Source of the DNA: Septoria linicola
Taxonomy: Eukaryota > Ascomycota > Dothideomycetes > Mycosphaerellales > Mycosphaerellaceae
Reading direction: 5' to 3'
Assembly (NCBI GenBank): GCA_024114885.1
Contig: CP099426.1
Coordinates: forward strand, 992,001 to 1,056,000
DNA: 64,000 bases
Shown: in pieces, positions 1 to 12,739 of the stretch
How positions within the stretch are numbered: the stretch's first letter is position 1
How the letters are laid out: the number at the start of each line of letters is the position of its first letter
Notes under the pieces: generated by a model
Database searches by the model: none
Seen by the model: only the letters and a program-made list of their open reading frames with translations
Told to the model about the DNA's origin: nothing
Made by a program: the position numbers and the translations under genes

Positions 1-2011
1 GTGGACCTATGTCTTCTAATCTATAAGAAAAGGAAAGATCTAATGATCCTAATCTATGTTAATAACATACCTATTACTATAGAGAGACTAGAAGATGTCC
101 TCTAGTTTAAAGACTAACTTAGTAAGGTCTTTAAGATCAAAGATCTTAGAGAACTAGACAAGATTCTTAGAATGAGACTAACAAGAAACAGATAGTAAGG
201 CTAGCTGAAACTTAACTAGAAGCACTATATCTAAGAGAACCTAGCTAAGATAGGAATAGGTCAAGAGACTATATTACTAACTCTTTTACTAATAGACAGC
301 TATAAAAGTCTAAAGCCTACTAGACCAAATAATAAAAGGTGTAACAAATAGGAGTACTAATCTATTATTAGAACATAGATATAGCTTATAACTATTATAA
401 GACTAGACATTTCATTTGCCCTTAGAAGATTAAGCTCCTATATTAGTAATCTAATAGTAGGACATATGAAGGCTCTAAAGAAGCTAACTAGATACCTAAG
501 ATCAAACCTAGACCTTAGTCTAAGATACTTAAGGAATGGTTAAGGCTGCCTTACTAGATATATAGACTCTAACTATATAATAGATAAGACTAATAGAGTC
601 TCAATCCTTGGATATATCTTCTTCCTTTATAGTATACTAATCTCCTAGATAAGTAAGAAGTAGAAATCTATAGCTACATCTATAATAGAAGCTAAATACA
701 TAGCTATAGGAGCATATACAAAACAGTTACAGTTCCTTAGTGCTCTTTTAAGAGAGCTTGGATGCCTAGAGTTAGTAGGAGAATGTTCTTACTAACTAAG
801 GATCCTTAGTAACTAGGAAACTGTTACTAGAATCAGGCTAATTTAGCTAAAAGGTAATAACTAAGCTACCTTTACTCTAGTTAAGGACTTATATGTTTAT
901 AATAAGTCTAAATATATTAATATCTTATATAATACTATAAGAAAGCTCTAGTAGAACAGACTTATCTCTATAGAATATATAAATATAAAAGAGATAGTAG
1001 TAGATAGTCTTACTAAGCTAAAGAATGGACTATAGTTTCAGGAGTTTGTAAGGTAGCTCTACCTTATATAAAAAATATATAAAAGATAACTCTAAGCCTT
1101 AGAGCTAAACTAAGAGGAGTCTAAAAGAAAGATTTTAGTTACTTAACTCCTCCTTAGTTAGACTTTATAAAGTCCTAAATGCCCTTACTAATATTAGACC
1201 TGTTACTAACTATAATATTACTATATAGCACCTAGCTAAACTAGACACCCCCTAAGGCTAAGTACTAGTTAATATTAAAGACCTCCTCTATAGCAGCTAT
1301 TATCTCCTCTACTAGTGTATAGTTACTCTACTCCCTAGCTTGATACAAGATCCCTACAGCTAAGAATAGTGCACTTTAAAGACTATTAGGGAACTAAGAA
1401 GCTGTATAGAATATAACTAAGTAAGGGACCAGGCTATAAGGAATCTAGGGAGCTATTAGAATTAGTTATAAGAAAGAACAGGGGTAACTTACTAGATAGT
1501 CTATATCCTAAATAATCTACTCCTATATAAGAGAGGAGGAAGATCTTGTAGAAGGTATTTCTTTTACCTTTTTATAGGAGATAGTAGTATAGAAAGTTTG
1601 TTAGATTAATAGTTAGTGCTATCTAGTTATTAGTCTAAAAAGCAAGTACTTAATAACTAATTAAGATTAGGACTAGTATTTAAGTACTATAGATGATCTA
1701 TTAAAAGATCTGACTATATAGTATAAGTAGGAGTATTAAGAATATATCCTAGATAGTTAGTCTAGATATAGACTTCTAAGCATAGTTCTAGATACCTAAG
1801 GCATCTACCTAAGGCTTAGTAAGAGGTATATCTTACTTCTCTCTCTTCTCTTCTTAGATAACTAACTTAATTAACTTTGTATTTAGTTCCTAGTATATTA
1901 CTACTACACTATATATATAAGTCAGTTTAAGATTAATCCCCTATTCTTCTTTACTACGCTATACCCTCCTTAACATTATATAGTATCTATAAACGCCCTC
2001 CACTTTTAATA
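1..2011 (+). mobile_element. Copia element A, 3' part (RT, RNase H, 3' LTR)
   Basis: RIP-degraded 3' half of a Ty1/copia retrotransposon; its 5' part lies left of the window. The plus strand still reads as the C-terminal pol. The reverse transcriptase YVDD active site is now YVNN (55-66), and FKIKDLREL follows it. The RNase H stretch SKKQKSIATSTIEAKYIAIG is broken only by TAG stops. The reading ends near 1089, before a non-coding tail and a 278-base LTR (1734-2011). After the LTR the sequence resumes inside the pol of a second copia copy, which I read as A having inserted into element B. The same segment recurs at 4247-6257 and 24836-26846. No functional protein can be made. Confidence 0.9.
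1734..2011 (+). repeat. 3' LTR of copia element A
   Basis: 278 bases starting TATTAAG (TGTTAAG in the best-preserved copy) and ending TTTTAATA (expected TTTTAACA before C-to-T change). The near-identical sequence occurs at 5980-6257, 12313-12589 and 26570-26846. Confidence 0.85.
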
Positions 2012-5000
2012 AATCTTATATTATAGGATTAGTTTAGTAAGTAATTTAGAGTCTAGAAGCCTGATTTCACTCTTACCTCCCTAGATAGCTAAACAGTTAT
2101 AAAGACCAAGCTAGTTAGAGGTGTTCTATTTATTAGTAAGATATTACCTCTCCTATAGGAAAAGTTATATTACTTACTATATAATCCTATAGAGATTAAT
2201 AATACCTATACTACCCTATTAGAGAAGGATCTAAAACAGTAGGAGCTATAGTATAGAAGATTTACATACTTTAGAAGAGGGTTACTCTTAAACCTTTATA
2301 AAGTTACTAACCTAAAGGAAAGAATTCTAATTCCTAACTAGGAAGAGTATAAGTATAGAATCTATATAATAGGTAAGATAAAGAAACACCTAGGTAAGTC
2401 TATTAAGAGAAGACCTAAAAGATTAGCCCTTATATTAGTAGATATCTATAGACTATTACTATTATTAGTGAAAGGTTTTATATAGTAGCTTAAGATTATT
2501 AATAACTTCTTAAGAAAGAAATAGGCATTTCTACTTAAGGCTAGATTAGATACACTAACTACTCTTTAGAACTAGAGGATTAAGGTAGAAAGGCAGTTAG
2601 TAGCACTCCTTAAGTCTGTAAGAGCTAACAATACTAGAGAGATTACTACTTTAATTAAATAGTAGGAGAAGGACTTTAGAATCACTCTTAAGCTAACTAA
2701 GGCCTATAATTTACTCTAGAATAGAGTAGTTAAGAGGTCTATCTAAATATTAGAGGCCTCTATTAGAGCAATACTTGAAGAAAGTAAGATACCTATTAAG
2801 TTTTAGCTAGAAGCTCTTAAAGTATAGGTATATATAAGGAACAAGCTTCTAAATAGACCTAATATTAAGGGATTCAAGCTCTTACCTAATAAAGCTTTTA
2901 ATAGGATCAAACTAACAGTCTCCTACCTCAAGGTATAGGGATATAGAGCTATAGTATATATAGATATAAGAGTATAGCCTTAGTAGGTAAGGAGTAATAA
3001 ACTAATAAATAGAGGAAAGGATACTATGTTTATTAGATACTATAACAATATAGTAAAGATATAGAAGTTCTAGGAGCTAGATATGAAGGCTATTAAGTAG
3101 TATACTAATATAATCTTCTTTAAAGATAAGCTAGGTAGAGAATTAGACTTAAATATTAAGATTAAGAATCTCCTTAGTTTAGCTCTAGAAAGAAGACCTA
3201 TTAGAAGGCTAAGAACTATTAGCTAGCCTACTCTATAAGCTAGTAGGAGTACCCTAGGTGCTCCTAGTCTAGGCTAGTAGAAGCCTCCTCCCTCTTAGCT
3301 ATTAGTATAGGTTTAGGAAGGAAAGAAACTCTTTATATAACTTCTACCTCTACTAGAAGATATAGGAGAGTATAGAAAATTCCTAGACTAAGAGAAAGTT
3401 AAGAAAGAATCTAAGAATTCTACCTAAGAAACTATAGAGGTAGATTAGGAGTAGATAGCCCTAAAACAAACTCTTAGAAAGAAGAAAGTATCTTAAGAAC
3501 TTAATAGATTTGACTAGAAGCTGAAGCTAATTAGGCTTGAGCTAGATTAGAATAGTTAGCTAGACAAGGAAATGCTCCTAGAGTATTAGGCTTTCTTCTT
3601 AGCTATAAGCTCTATTAACCTAGGTATCCTATAAGACCTAGAATTCTTAGAGGAAGTTAAAGAGATTACATTCTCAGCTACTAAAGAAGTAGGAATATAT
3701 AAATAGGAGGTTCTAATCCTAAGGAACTATAAGGAAGTAGTAAGTGATCCTAAGTAGGGTTATCTCTAGTAAGAAGCTATTTAGAAGGAGCTAGATACAC
3801 TTATAAGTAACAATACCTAGACTATAGTAGTCCTACTAAAAGGGGCTAACCTAGTCACCTCAAGATAGGTCTTTGATATTAAGAGAAAGCTTAGTAGAGC
3901 TATTAAAAAGTTTAAGGCAAGACTAGTTATAAGAGAGTTCTCCTAAAAGTATAGAGTAGACTATATAGAGACTTTTGCCCCTATAGTTAGATAGGATACT
4001 CTAAGAGGATTCATAGCTATAGTCTATAAGAAGGACCTAGTTCTATACTAAGTGGATATAAATAATATATTTATAGAGAGCACCCTATATAAGGATATCT
4101 ATATAATCCTACTACTAGGTATTGACCTACTAACTAGTATAGTCTTACAAGTTCTAAGGAGTCTCTATAGGCTAAAGTAAGCTATAAGAGACTAGAATCA
4201 GCTATATATGTTAAAGCTGAAAGGAATAGGATTCAGACAATTAGAAGTGGACCTATATCTTCTAATCTATAAGAAAAGGAAAGACCTAATAATCCTAATC
4301 TATATTAATAATATACCTATTACTATAGAGAGACTAGAAGATGTCCTCTAGTTCAAAGACTAACTTAGTAAGGTCTTTAAGATCAAAGATCTTAGAGAAC
4401 TAGACAAGATTCTTAGAATGAGACTAACAAGAAACAGATAGTAAGGCTAGCTAAAACTTAACTAGAAGCACTATATCTAAGAGAACCTAGCTAAGATAGG
4501 AATAGGTTAAGAGACTATATTACTAACTCTTTTACTAATAGATAGCTATAAAAGTCTAAAGCCTACTAGACTAAATAATAAAAGGTATAACAAATAGGAG
4601 TACTAATCTATTATTAGAACATAGATATAGCTTATAACTGTTACAAGACCAGATATTTCATTTACCCTTAGAAGATTGAGCTCCTATATTAGTAATCTAA
4701 TAGTAGGACATATAAAGGCTCTAAAGAAGCTGACTAGATACCTAAGATCAAACCTAGACCTTAGTCTAAGATACTTAAAGAATAGTTAAGGCTTTCTTAC
4801 TAGATATGTGGACTCTAACTATATAATAGATAAGACTAACAGAGTCTTAATCCTTAGATATATCTTCTTCCTTTATAGTATACTAATCTCCTAGATAAGT
4901 AAGAAGTAGAAATCTATAGCTATATCTATAATAGAAGCTAAATATATAGCTATAGGTATATATATAAAACAGTTATAGTTCCTTAGTACTCTTTTAAGAG

Positions 5001-6257
5001 AGCTTAGATACCTAGAGTTAGTAGGAGAATGTTCTTACTAACTAAGGATCCTTAATAACTAGGAAACTATTACTAGAATTAGGCTAATTTAGCTAAAAGG
5101 TAATAACTAAGCTACCCTTACTCTAGTTAAGGACTTATATGTTTATAATAAGTCTAAACATATTAATATCTTATATAATACTATAAGAAAGCTCTAGTAG
5201 AATAGACTTATCTCTATAGAATATATAAATATAAAAGAGATAGTAGTAGATAGTCTTACTAAGCTAAAGAATAGACTACAGTTTTAGGAGTTTATAAGGC
5301 AGCTCTACCTTATATAAGAGATATATAAAAGATAACTCTAAGCCTTAGAGTTAAACTAAGAGGAGTCTAAAAGAAAGATTTTAGTTACTTAACTCCTCCT
5401 TAGTTAGACTTTATAAAGTCCTAAATGCCCTTACTAATATTAGACCTGTTACTAACTATAATATTACTATATAGTACCTAGCTAAACTAGACACCCCCTA
5501 AGGCCAAGTACTAGTTAATATTAAAGACCTCCTCTATAGTAGCTATTATCTCCTCTACTAGTATATAGTTACTCTACTCCCTAGCTTAATATAAGATCCC
5601 TATAGCTAAGAATAGTATACTTTAAAGACTATTAGGGAACTAAGAAGCTATATAGAATATAACTAAGTAGGGGACTAGGCTATAAGGAATCTAGGGAGCT
5701 GTTAGAATTAGCTATAAGAAAGGACAGGGGTAACTTACTAGATAGTCTATGTCCTAAACAATCTACTCCTATATAAGAGAGGAGGAAGATCTTATAGAAG
5801 GTATTTCTTTTACCTTTTTATAGGAGATAGTAGTATAGAAAGTTTGTTAGATTAATAGTTAGTGCTGTCTAGTTATTAGTCTAAAAAGTAAGTACTTAAT
5901 AACTAATTAAGATTAAGACTAGTATTTGAGTACTATAGATAATCTATTAAAAGATCTAACTATATAGCATAAGTAAGAGTATTAAGAATGTATCCTAGAT
6001 AGTTAGTCTAGATATAGACTTCTAAGTATAGTTCTAGATACCTAAGGCATCTACCTAAGGCTTAGTAAGAGGTATATCTTGCTTCTCTTTCTTCTCTTCT
6101 TAGATAACTAATAAAATCAACTTTGTATTTAGTTCCTAGCATATTACTACTACACTATATGTATAAGTCAGTTTAAGATTAATCCCCTATTCTTCTTTAC
6201 TACGCTATACCCTCCTTAACATTATATAGTATCTATAAACGCCCTCCACTTTTAATA
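2012..6257 (+). mobile_element. Copia element B, 3' two-thirds, split by element A
   Basis: The copy begins abruptly in pol, at the position matching 14364 in element C, directly after the LTR end of element A. Its gag and 5' LTR therefore lie beyond the left window edge. Visible parts in order are a GAG-pre-integrase stretch, the integrase zinc-binding and core region with VGKIKKHLGKS, the reverse transcriptase with YVDD mutated to YINN (4301-4312), RNase H, and a terminal LTR (5980-6257). In-frame stops are TAG or TAA throughout, as expected if Gln and Trp codons were hit by RIP. The right edge abuts gypsy reverse transcriptase sequence at 6258, so B apparently inserted into that older element. 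Confidence 0.88.
5980..6257 (+). repeat. 3' LTR of copia element B
   Basis: 278-base LTR, near-identical to 1734-2011, with the same TATTAAG start and TTTTAATA end. The gypsy fragment starts at the next base. Confidence 0.85.
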
Positions 6258-9200
6258 GCTACTATTATATTAGCCTGTTCTATATTATAGAGAACGTCGT
6301 CTATAGCTATAATATATTTAATAACGTAGTAATAGAGGCTAGGTTTAACCTCTTTACTATCGTACTTCGTCTTAGGCCTTTTAATACTAATATTATTAAG
6401 GAACAGCTATACTTTATACGAGATATACTCTATAAGTACTTGATTAATAATACAAACGAACTAGGTAATAGAATTTATAGCTCCTTACGGTAACGTAGTC
6501 TACTATAATAGGCCTAGTAGTAAATTAAAGCCTATAAGGTCTCTATATAATTTATCGAGTAGGATTTAGTTATATCTAGAGAAGATATTAACTAACGAGG
6601 CTAGCGCGTAACCGGTAAAGTCCTTAGAGAAACCCTTAGCGTTAGGTAGTAAGTTCGAATCTCTTATAGTAACTTAATTAAACTTCTAAGCTACGTTAAT
6701 TAACCGATACTTCTTAGGCTTACCTATCTCTATCTTCTTACTAATAAAGAAGTACGGATTTCGATAGGTATTATAGTATAGCTTAAGAGTTCTAGCTTAG
6801 ATTCGTTGTCTTAGTATATCTTCTACTATATACTATAGCGATAGGTTTAGCTTAAAGCCTAGATACTACTATAGCTCGTAAGGAACTATCTAAATCTTCT
6901 ATAGTAGAGTAATATTAGGATTAATTTAGCCTAAATACGTAAAGTCCTACGTAAAGGTAGTTTCTTGATTCCTTAGTATATAGTATAATAAATCTAGCTC
7001 CTTTAGTAGTAGTTCTATACTAGGTTTAAACTTTATAAGCTGTTCGAGCGTAAGCTATAATCTAGGCTCGATCGTTAAGAACCTCTTAGTTAGGTACTTA
7101 CTATCGTAAGGTCTAGTACTAGGTAGTATAGCTACTTCCTTCTTAATATAAGTCCGTCGCTAGTTCTTTAATCCGCTAGGGTTTAAGCTATTAGTTATAG
7201 TAATGTCCGTATTTACTAGTTTAATCTTATTAGTAACTCGCTTATAAAGAATATAGGCGCTAATATAATTATCTAGCTTCCGCTACCTCGTAGCTTCTTT
7301 ATTACAAGCTCTCTTTACTACTATATTAATAGTAGCCGAGATAATATACGTCTCCTTACTAAGCTTATTATCTACTTTATTAGAAATAACCTCGTTATAG
7401 AGTCCGGGTTCTTAGATAACTAGCTCCGCCTCTCTAATCTTCCTATAGGTAATTATTAAGTATTCGCTTCTATAATTCGAACTCTAGCTCGATTAAGATA
7501 CTAGTATAGTATCTTTAAAACTATACCTAATACTTTAGTACAAGTCTCGCTCGTTAGTATAAGCTAGCTTAGCTTCGCTAGTAGCTAGTAAAAGCTTCTT
7601 AAGTCGACTATTTTAGCTAAATTTAGTAATATTACCTTCGATAGCCGCTACTACGAGATAGTCGTACTATATTTAAGTCTAGCTATAATTAACCCGTCTT
7701 AATAGTTCGAGCTACTATCGTAGAGAGGTACTTTATCTAATTAAGTCTACTATAAAATAGTCTCCGAAGTAGATTACCTTTATATACGATAACTACTACG
7801 TAAGGTAGTTAAAGACTTAATTCTCTAGAAGTTTAAGACTATCGGTAACTATAAACGAATACTAGTACTAATCGCTTATCTATCTATACTACTAGTATAG
7901 TTTAAAGTATAGTATAGGAGGTATAACGTAATTATCGTTTAAAAAGGCAACTATAGAACGTTCTACTAGCTAACCTCTCTAAGTAGAGTTTTTATCTCTA
8001 ACTACTAAACCTTATACGGAAAGGGTAGTAGAAGCTTAAAAAGCTTATAATCCCTCTCTCTACTCCTTACTATTATAAGATCTAGAGTCCTCGATAGTAT
8101 ACTCTATATTCTTTAGCTAATAATTACCGAAAGTTAGAGTTTAGACACTAACTTCTATAGAATCTAGACGCGATAAAAGTGTTAGAGCCTCTACTAAACT
8201 CGTACCGTCGACTAGAGCTAGTTCCTTAGTACTCTAGCTTTTCCTAGGACTTATTCTATAGTTCGTATATTACTACGGCTATTAAAGCTAGTAAATATAA
8301 TAATACGGCTGTCTAGAGTACTAATTAAGCCCTCCTAAGAGCTATTATTATAGTTCTTAGAAGCTAGGCGTATACGCCGCGCCTATAGTCGGCCGAGTAA
8401 GATCGAGCTATTTACTAGTAAGACTAGAAATAGTATCGTAACTCTTACGCTAAAGGTATCGATTAATACCTCTAGGTAGTACCTAATAAAAGTAACTTTA
8501 CCTTCGACTCCTCTTATAGTAATATTACTAAGAGAGGTTATACTAACTTAAAGCTTTTGAACATATTCGATTAGTATAATTATTAACTTAGCTCCCTCGT
8601 CGATTAAAGACTTATAAACTATTATTCGAGAGCTATACTTTATAGGCACGTAGATACTTAGAATAATCTAATAGATATTATTAAATAATAGAAGGATATT
8701 ATTAGTCCGCTTATAAAGCTTAGAAGTAGGCCTAGGCTTAACTATATTAATCGCTATAGTAGTAACCTAGAAGGCCTTAATATTAGTCGCTAAAATAGCT
8801 TTCGTTAGCTTCTTCTCTACCTACTCGCTAAAGGCTTTAGATAGTAAGGAATATACGCTAATCTTAGCTCTACTACCTCTATTCGTACGCTTCTTTATAT
8901 AGAGCTTATTAAGCTTCTTACGTAGATCTATATCGTTTAGAACACGACCCTATAAGGAATACGACGCTCGCTTACTATAGAGAATAATCTCTACTAAGCT
9001 TAACTAGACCTTAGATTCGAGTATTTTATCTATCTAGAAGACGTTAGCGTTATTATTAGCGTATATAGCTCGAAGGTAGTTATCTATACGCTTAGTCTTT
9101 AGAGGCTCCTTAGCCTTCTTTCGCTTTTAAGTATACGTAGGAGCGACTAGAACTAGTAGACTATTTAGGTAGTCGTATATCTACTTATTCTCGATCTTAT

Positions 9201-12200
9201 CGTTATTATATCTCTAAGTTTAAGAATCCTCTAACTCCCTTATATCTATAAGGTAAGGAGCTAGCTAGTTTTTATCTTTAACCTCTTTAATATAAGGGTA
9301 GCGATAAGCGCGAGTTCTTATAGCTATAGCCTAGGTCGTAATCCGCTTCTATACTCCTATTAGCTATCCTCTAACTAGACGAGAAGGGTTTAGGTTCCGC
9401 TTTGTCTTTACGCTATCTCTAGCTACGTAGGCGCCGATTAGATCGTCTTAATCCTCCTATATAATAGAAGTAACTTAATCGATATTAATAGGACCGTTAA
9501 TACTAGCTACCTTGTTCGCTATCCTCTACTAGCTCGCTCTTAGCGTTAATAAACGATCTATATTTTCAAGATCGATCTTCCTATAGCGCTACTCTAATAC
9601 TCCTATTAATACGAACAGCTTTAGTAGTTTCTTATCTTAGTAGTACTATATCTTTTCTATACCTAGACGAGGCGTTCTATAGTATATAATGTCGGTCTTT
9701 AGATCTCTATATATTAAGCCCTTAGTCTCGAACTATTATAGGTACTCGTAGTTTATAGCTATATAGCCTTCGAGCCTATATATCTAATAACCTAAAATCT
9801 TTAGAGCGATCGCTATATAGGCCTTAATTATTAACCCGTTATCTATCGTAGCTAAGTTAATCGAAATCTCCTAGCTATAAGTAGGCCTTAGAATATATAG
9901 ATAGTCGTGATCGTAAGACTTCGCCTACTATCCTATCGACGAGCGTAGTAGCTATAGGCCTCTTTCTTCGAGCTAACGAATCGTAGTAATTACGAGGTCT
10001 TATATACTAGTAGTAATATTATCGACGCTTACTAGTTTACGGCCTTTATAGACTACTGTTTCTCTAGCTTTAAACTTAGAGTTTAGCCTTAAGGTAGACT
10101 TCTTTACTACTTCGTATAACTACTAGATATCTCTACCGCCTTCGTTATATACTTCTATTTTAAAGTCCTCGTTACTATTAATCTAACGCTAGGCTATCTT
10201 TAAGAGCTTACTATAGTCTAAGTTACTATTATTAAGGTCTAACCTAAGATAGGCCTAGAGCCTCTTACTAAAGCGGAATAGTAGGCCTCGTATAAATAGA
10301 AGAGTACGAGAACGCTCGTCTATATACGAAGTAGGTATAGTATTAGAGTAGAGTATAAACTATCTTAAGTACTCTAAGAGATTATTATCCTCGCTACGGT
10401 TAACCTTATAAAGGTTTTCTATATAGTAGCGGTTTTCGAGTATATATATATTATCGTACTTTCGGTACTCTTTAATAATTAACTCCTTGAACTTAGCGTA
10501 GTCTCGGTCGTAGAAACTATTAAGGCGCTAGTATCGTCTACGTTAGATAACTATAACCTAAGTAAGTAACTTCTTATAAAGCTATTTATTATTATTAATA
10601 AGTAAGATAGCGTAGTTACTATATAGTACTTTAAAACGCTTAATATACTCGGTTACGTTCTCTCTATTAAAGAAGAGATTCTAGTCCGAGCTAGGTAGTA
10701 GCGGAACCTAAGCGATAATTACCTTCTAGCTTTAAGTTACTTAGATAGTCTCTATAAGTAGCTAGAACTACGCTATAGATAGTCTACCTCCTAAGCTCGG
10801 TCTTTAAAAGATATTAGCGTTAGGGTTAAGGTTAGTACCTTCTTAGTCCTCTACTTCTATAGACATATCGTTATCTAGTAGAGAGAATAAAGTAAAAGCG
10901 AGTAGTAGCTTTACTAAGGATCTTCGAATTTGCTTATTAAGTAGGTTAGATAAGCTACTCTCTAGTATTTTAGGCTAGCTAATAGATACTAATTTACTTA
11001 TAGAGCTCGTTCGAAGATATTCTAAGAGTATATTATACTCTCCTTAATTAAGGTTTTTAAATAAAATATAGTTATTATTTAAAACGATAACTAAAAAATA
11101 AGAGTCTAAAAATTTTATTAGCCGTCGAAAGGTAAACGTTATACTTTTCTTATAATACTGAAGCTATATTAATTATACCTAATAAGTAAAGGTATATCGT
11201 GTTATATAGTTCGACTATTTATAGCTAGACGCGTCTATCTCGCTTATTTAAGTAATTCGCTATATAACTATAGTAGTATAATATTACGTTAGCCTATACT
11301 ATATACTAGGTCCGGGGCCTTAGACGTAATTAGTGTCCTTAGCTAAACGATTAGTATCTAACGCCGTACTAGGGCTTATTCTAAGCGATCTATATACTAG
11401 AGGATACGAGATTACCTAGATAGGTCTAGCCTATCCTATAGCCTCTACGCTATCTAAACGAGGGCGTTTTTATACTAAACCGGAGTCTAATTAAAGACTA
11501 TTATAGATATAGAGACCCTAAGTAAATCTCTAATATAGTAAGTCGCCTTACTACCTATACGATAAATACTAAATAGATCTATACTAAGAGGTACTAGAGG
11601 TTTATAACTTTTCTAGATTAGAGCGATATCTATATTCTAGAGGCTTCTATATTATTATAGCCCTTTAAGTCGCCTCTTACGTAGGCTTCTTTTAGGCCTC
11701 TTATTAATATTTATAATACGTTAGTTCTCGCTTTAAGGCTACTATCTACTTTCTACGCTCCTAGTTCTAGTATAAGAGAGAAGAGATAGCTCTATCTTCG
11801 GCTCTATTAATAGATAATAACTACTCTAATACTAACCCTCTAGGTAGGTATAAGAGTAGTCGCTATAGAACAAGACCTGTTTAGAGAGTAATAGTCTTAT
11901 AATACGTTAATTAAATAGTAGTAACGAGCTTAAAATAGTAGCTCTAGGACTAAGAGCCTTATACTAGGACCGTAGGATATTAAATTAATCAAGTAGAGTA
12001 AATATTACTATCTTAGAAACGAGCTACTATCTTACTTTTATACTAAAACTACTAAGTACGGTATATAGGTAGGCCTTTACCTTACTAATAGTAATTACTA
12101 TAAAGCTTAGTACTATTAGACACGGAGTCTATAGTAATACGTCGATATTATAAAGAGTAGTAGTATAAGTAAAGAGTCTATATATACTAAGGGTATTAGG

Positions 12201-12312
12201 TTACGTGCCTATTCTTTTTTTTAACGTACTCTTAGCTAATTATTTTTAGACTCTATTTTTTTTTAAAGAGTAAGATAGACCTCGTAAACTCGGTTAATTA
12301 AGTAATAGAGAA
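6258..12312 (-). mobile_element. Ty3/gypsy retrotransposon fragment, minus strand, heavily RIPed
   Basis: On the minus strand the order is leader, gag-like region, protease, then reverse transcriptase, which is cut by copia element B at 6258; RNase H and integrase are outside the window or lost. At 6290-6540 the conceptual protein contains LPQGAINSIT, then FLNN in place of FLDD (6392-6403), then RPKTKYD, a pattern I know from fungal gypsy polyproteins. A protease-like DEGA motif (D-x-G-A) lies at 8590-8601 within KSLIDEGAKL. Roughly 9000-11050 reads as a degenerate gag-like region, and 11050-12312 as non-coding leader or LTR sequence. CpA and TpG are almost absent while CpG is retained, so this is the most mutated and probably the oldest layer. 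Exact LTR ends could not be fixed. Confidence 0.75.
12308..12312. repeat. Target-site duplication of copia C, left copy
   Basis: GAGAA immediately before the 5' LTR; it matches GAGAA at 26847-26851 right after the 3' LTR. Five-base duplications are usual for copia elements. Confidence 0.85.
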
Positions 12313-12589
12313 TATTAAGAATATATCCTAGATAGTTAGTCTAGATATAGACTTCTAAGTATAGTTCTAGATACCTAAGGCATCTACTTGAGGCTTAGTA
12401 AGAGGTATATCTTGCTTCTCTCTCTTCTCTTCTTAGATAACTAACTTAATTAACTTTGTATTTAGTTCCTAGCATATTACTACTACACTATGTATATAAG
12501 TTAGTTCAAGATTAATCCCCTATTCTTCTTTACTACGCTATACCCTCCTTGACATTATATAGTATATAACACGCCCTCTACTTTTAATA
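12313..12589 (+). repeat. 5' LTR of copia element C
   Basis: 277 bases, starting TATTAAG and ending TTTTAATA. It differs from the 3' LTR at about eight places, all transitions and mostly CpA/TpG versus TpA, so the divergence looks like RIP rather than age. Confidence 0.9.
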
Positions 12590-12739
12590 GGTTATAAGCC
12601 TAGGTTTATATACTAAATAGGAGTAACCTATGTTAGTATAGGTTACTTATATCCCTTATAGTTTATAGAAAACATTTAGGGCCTAGAAGTTTCCCTAACT
12701 ATATTACTAACGAAGCTAGTTTATACCTAGTAGTATATA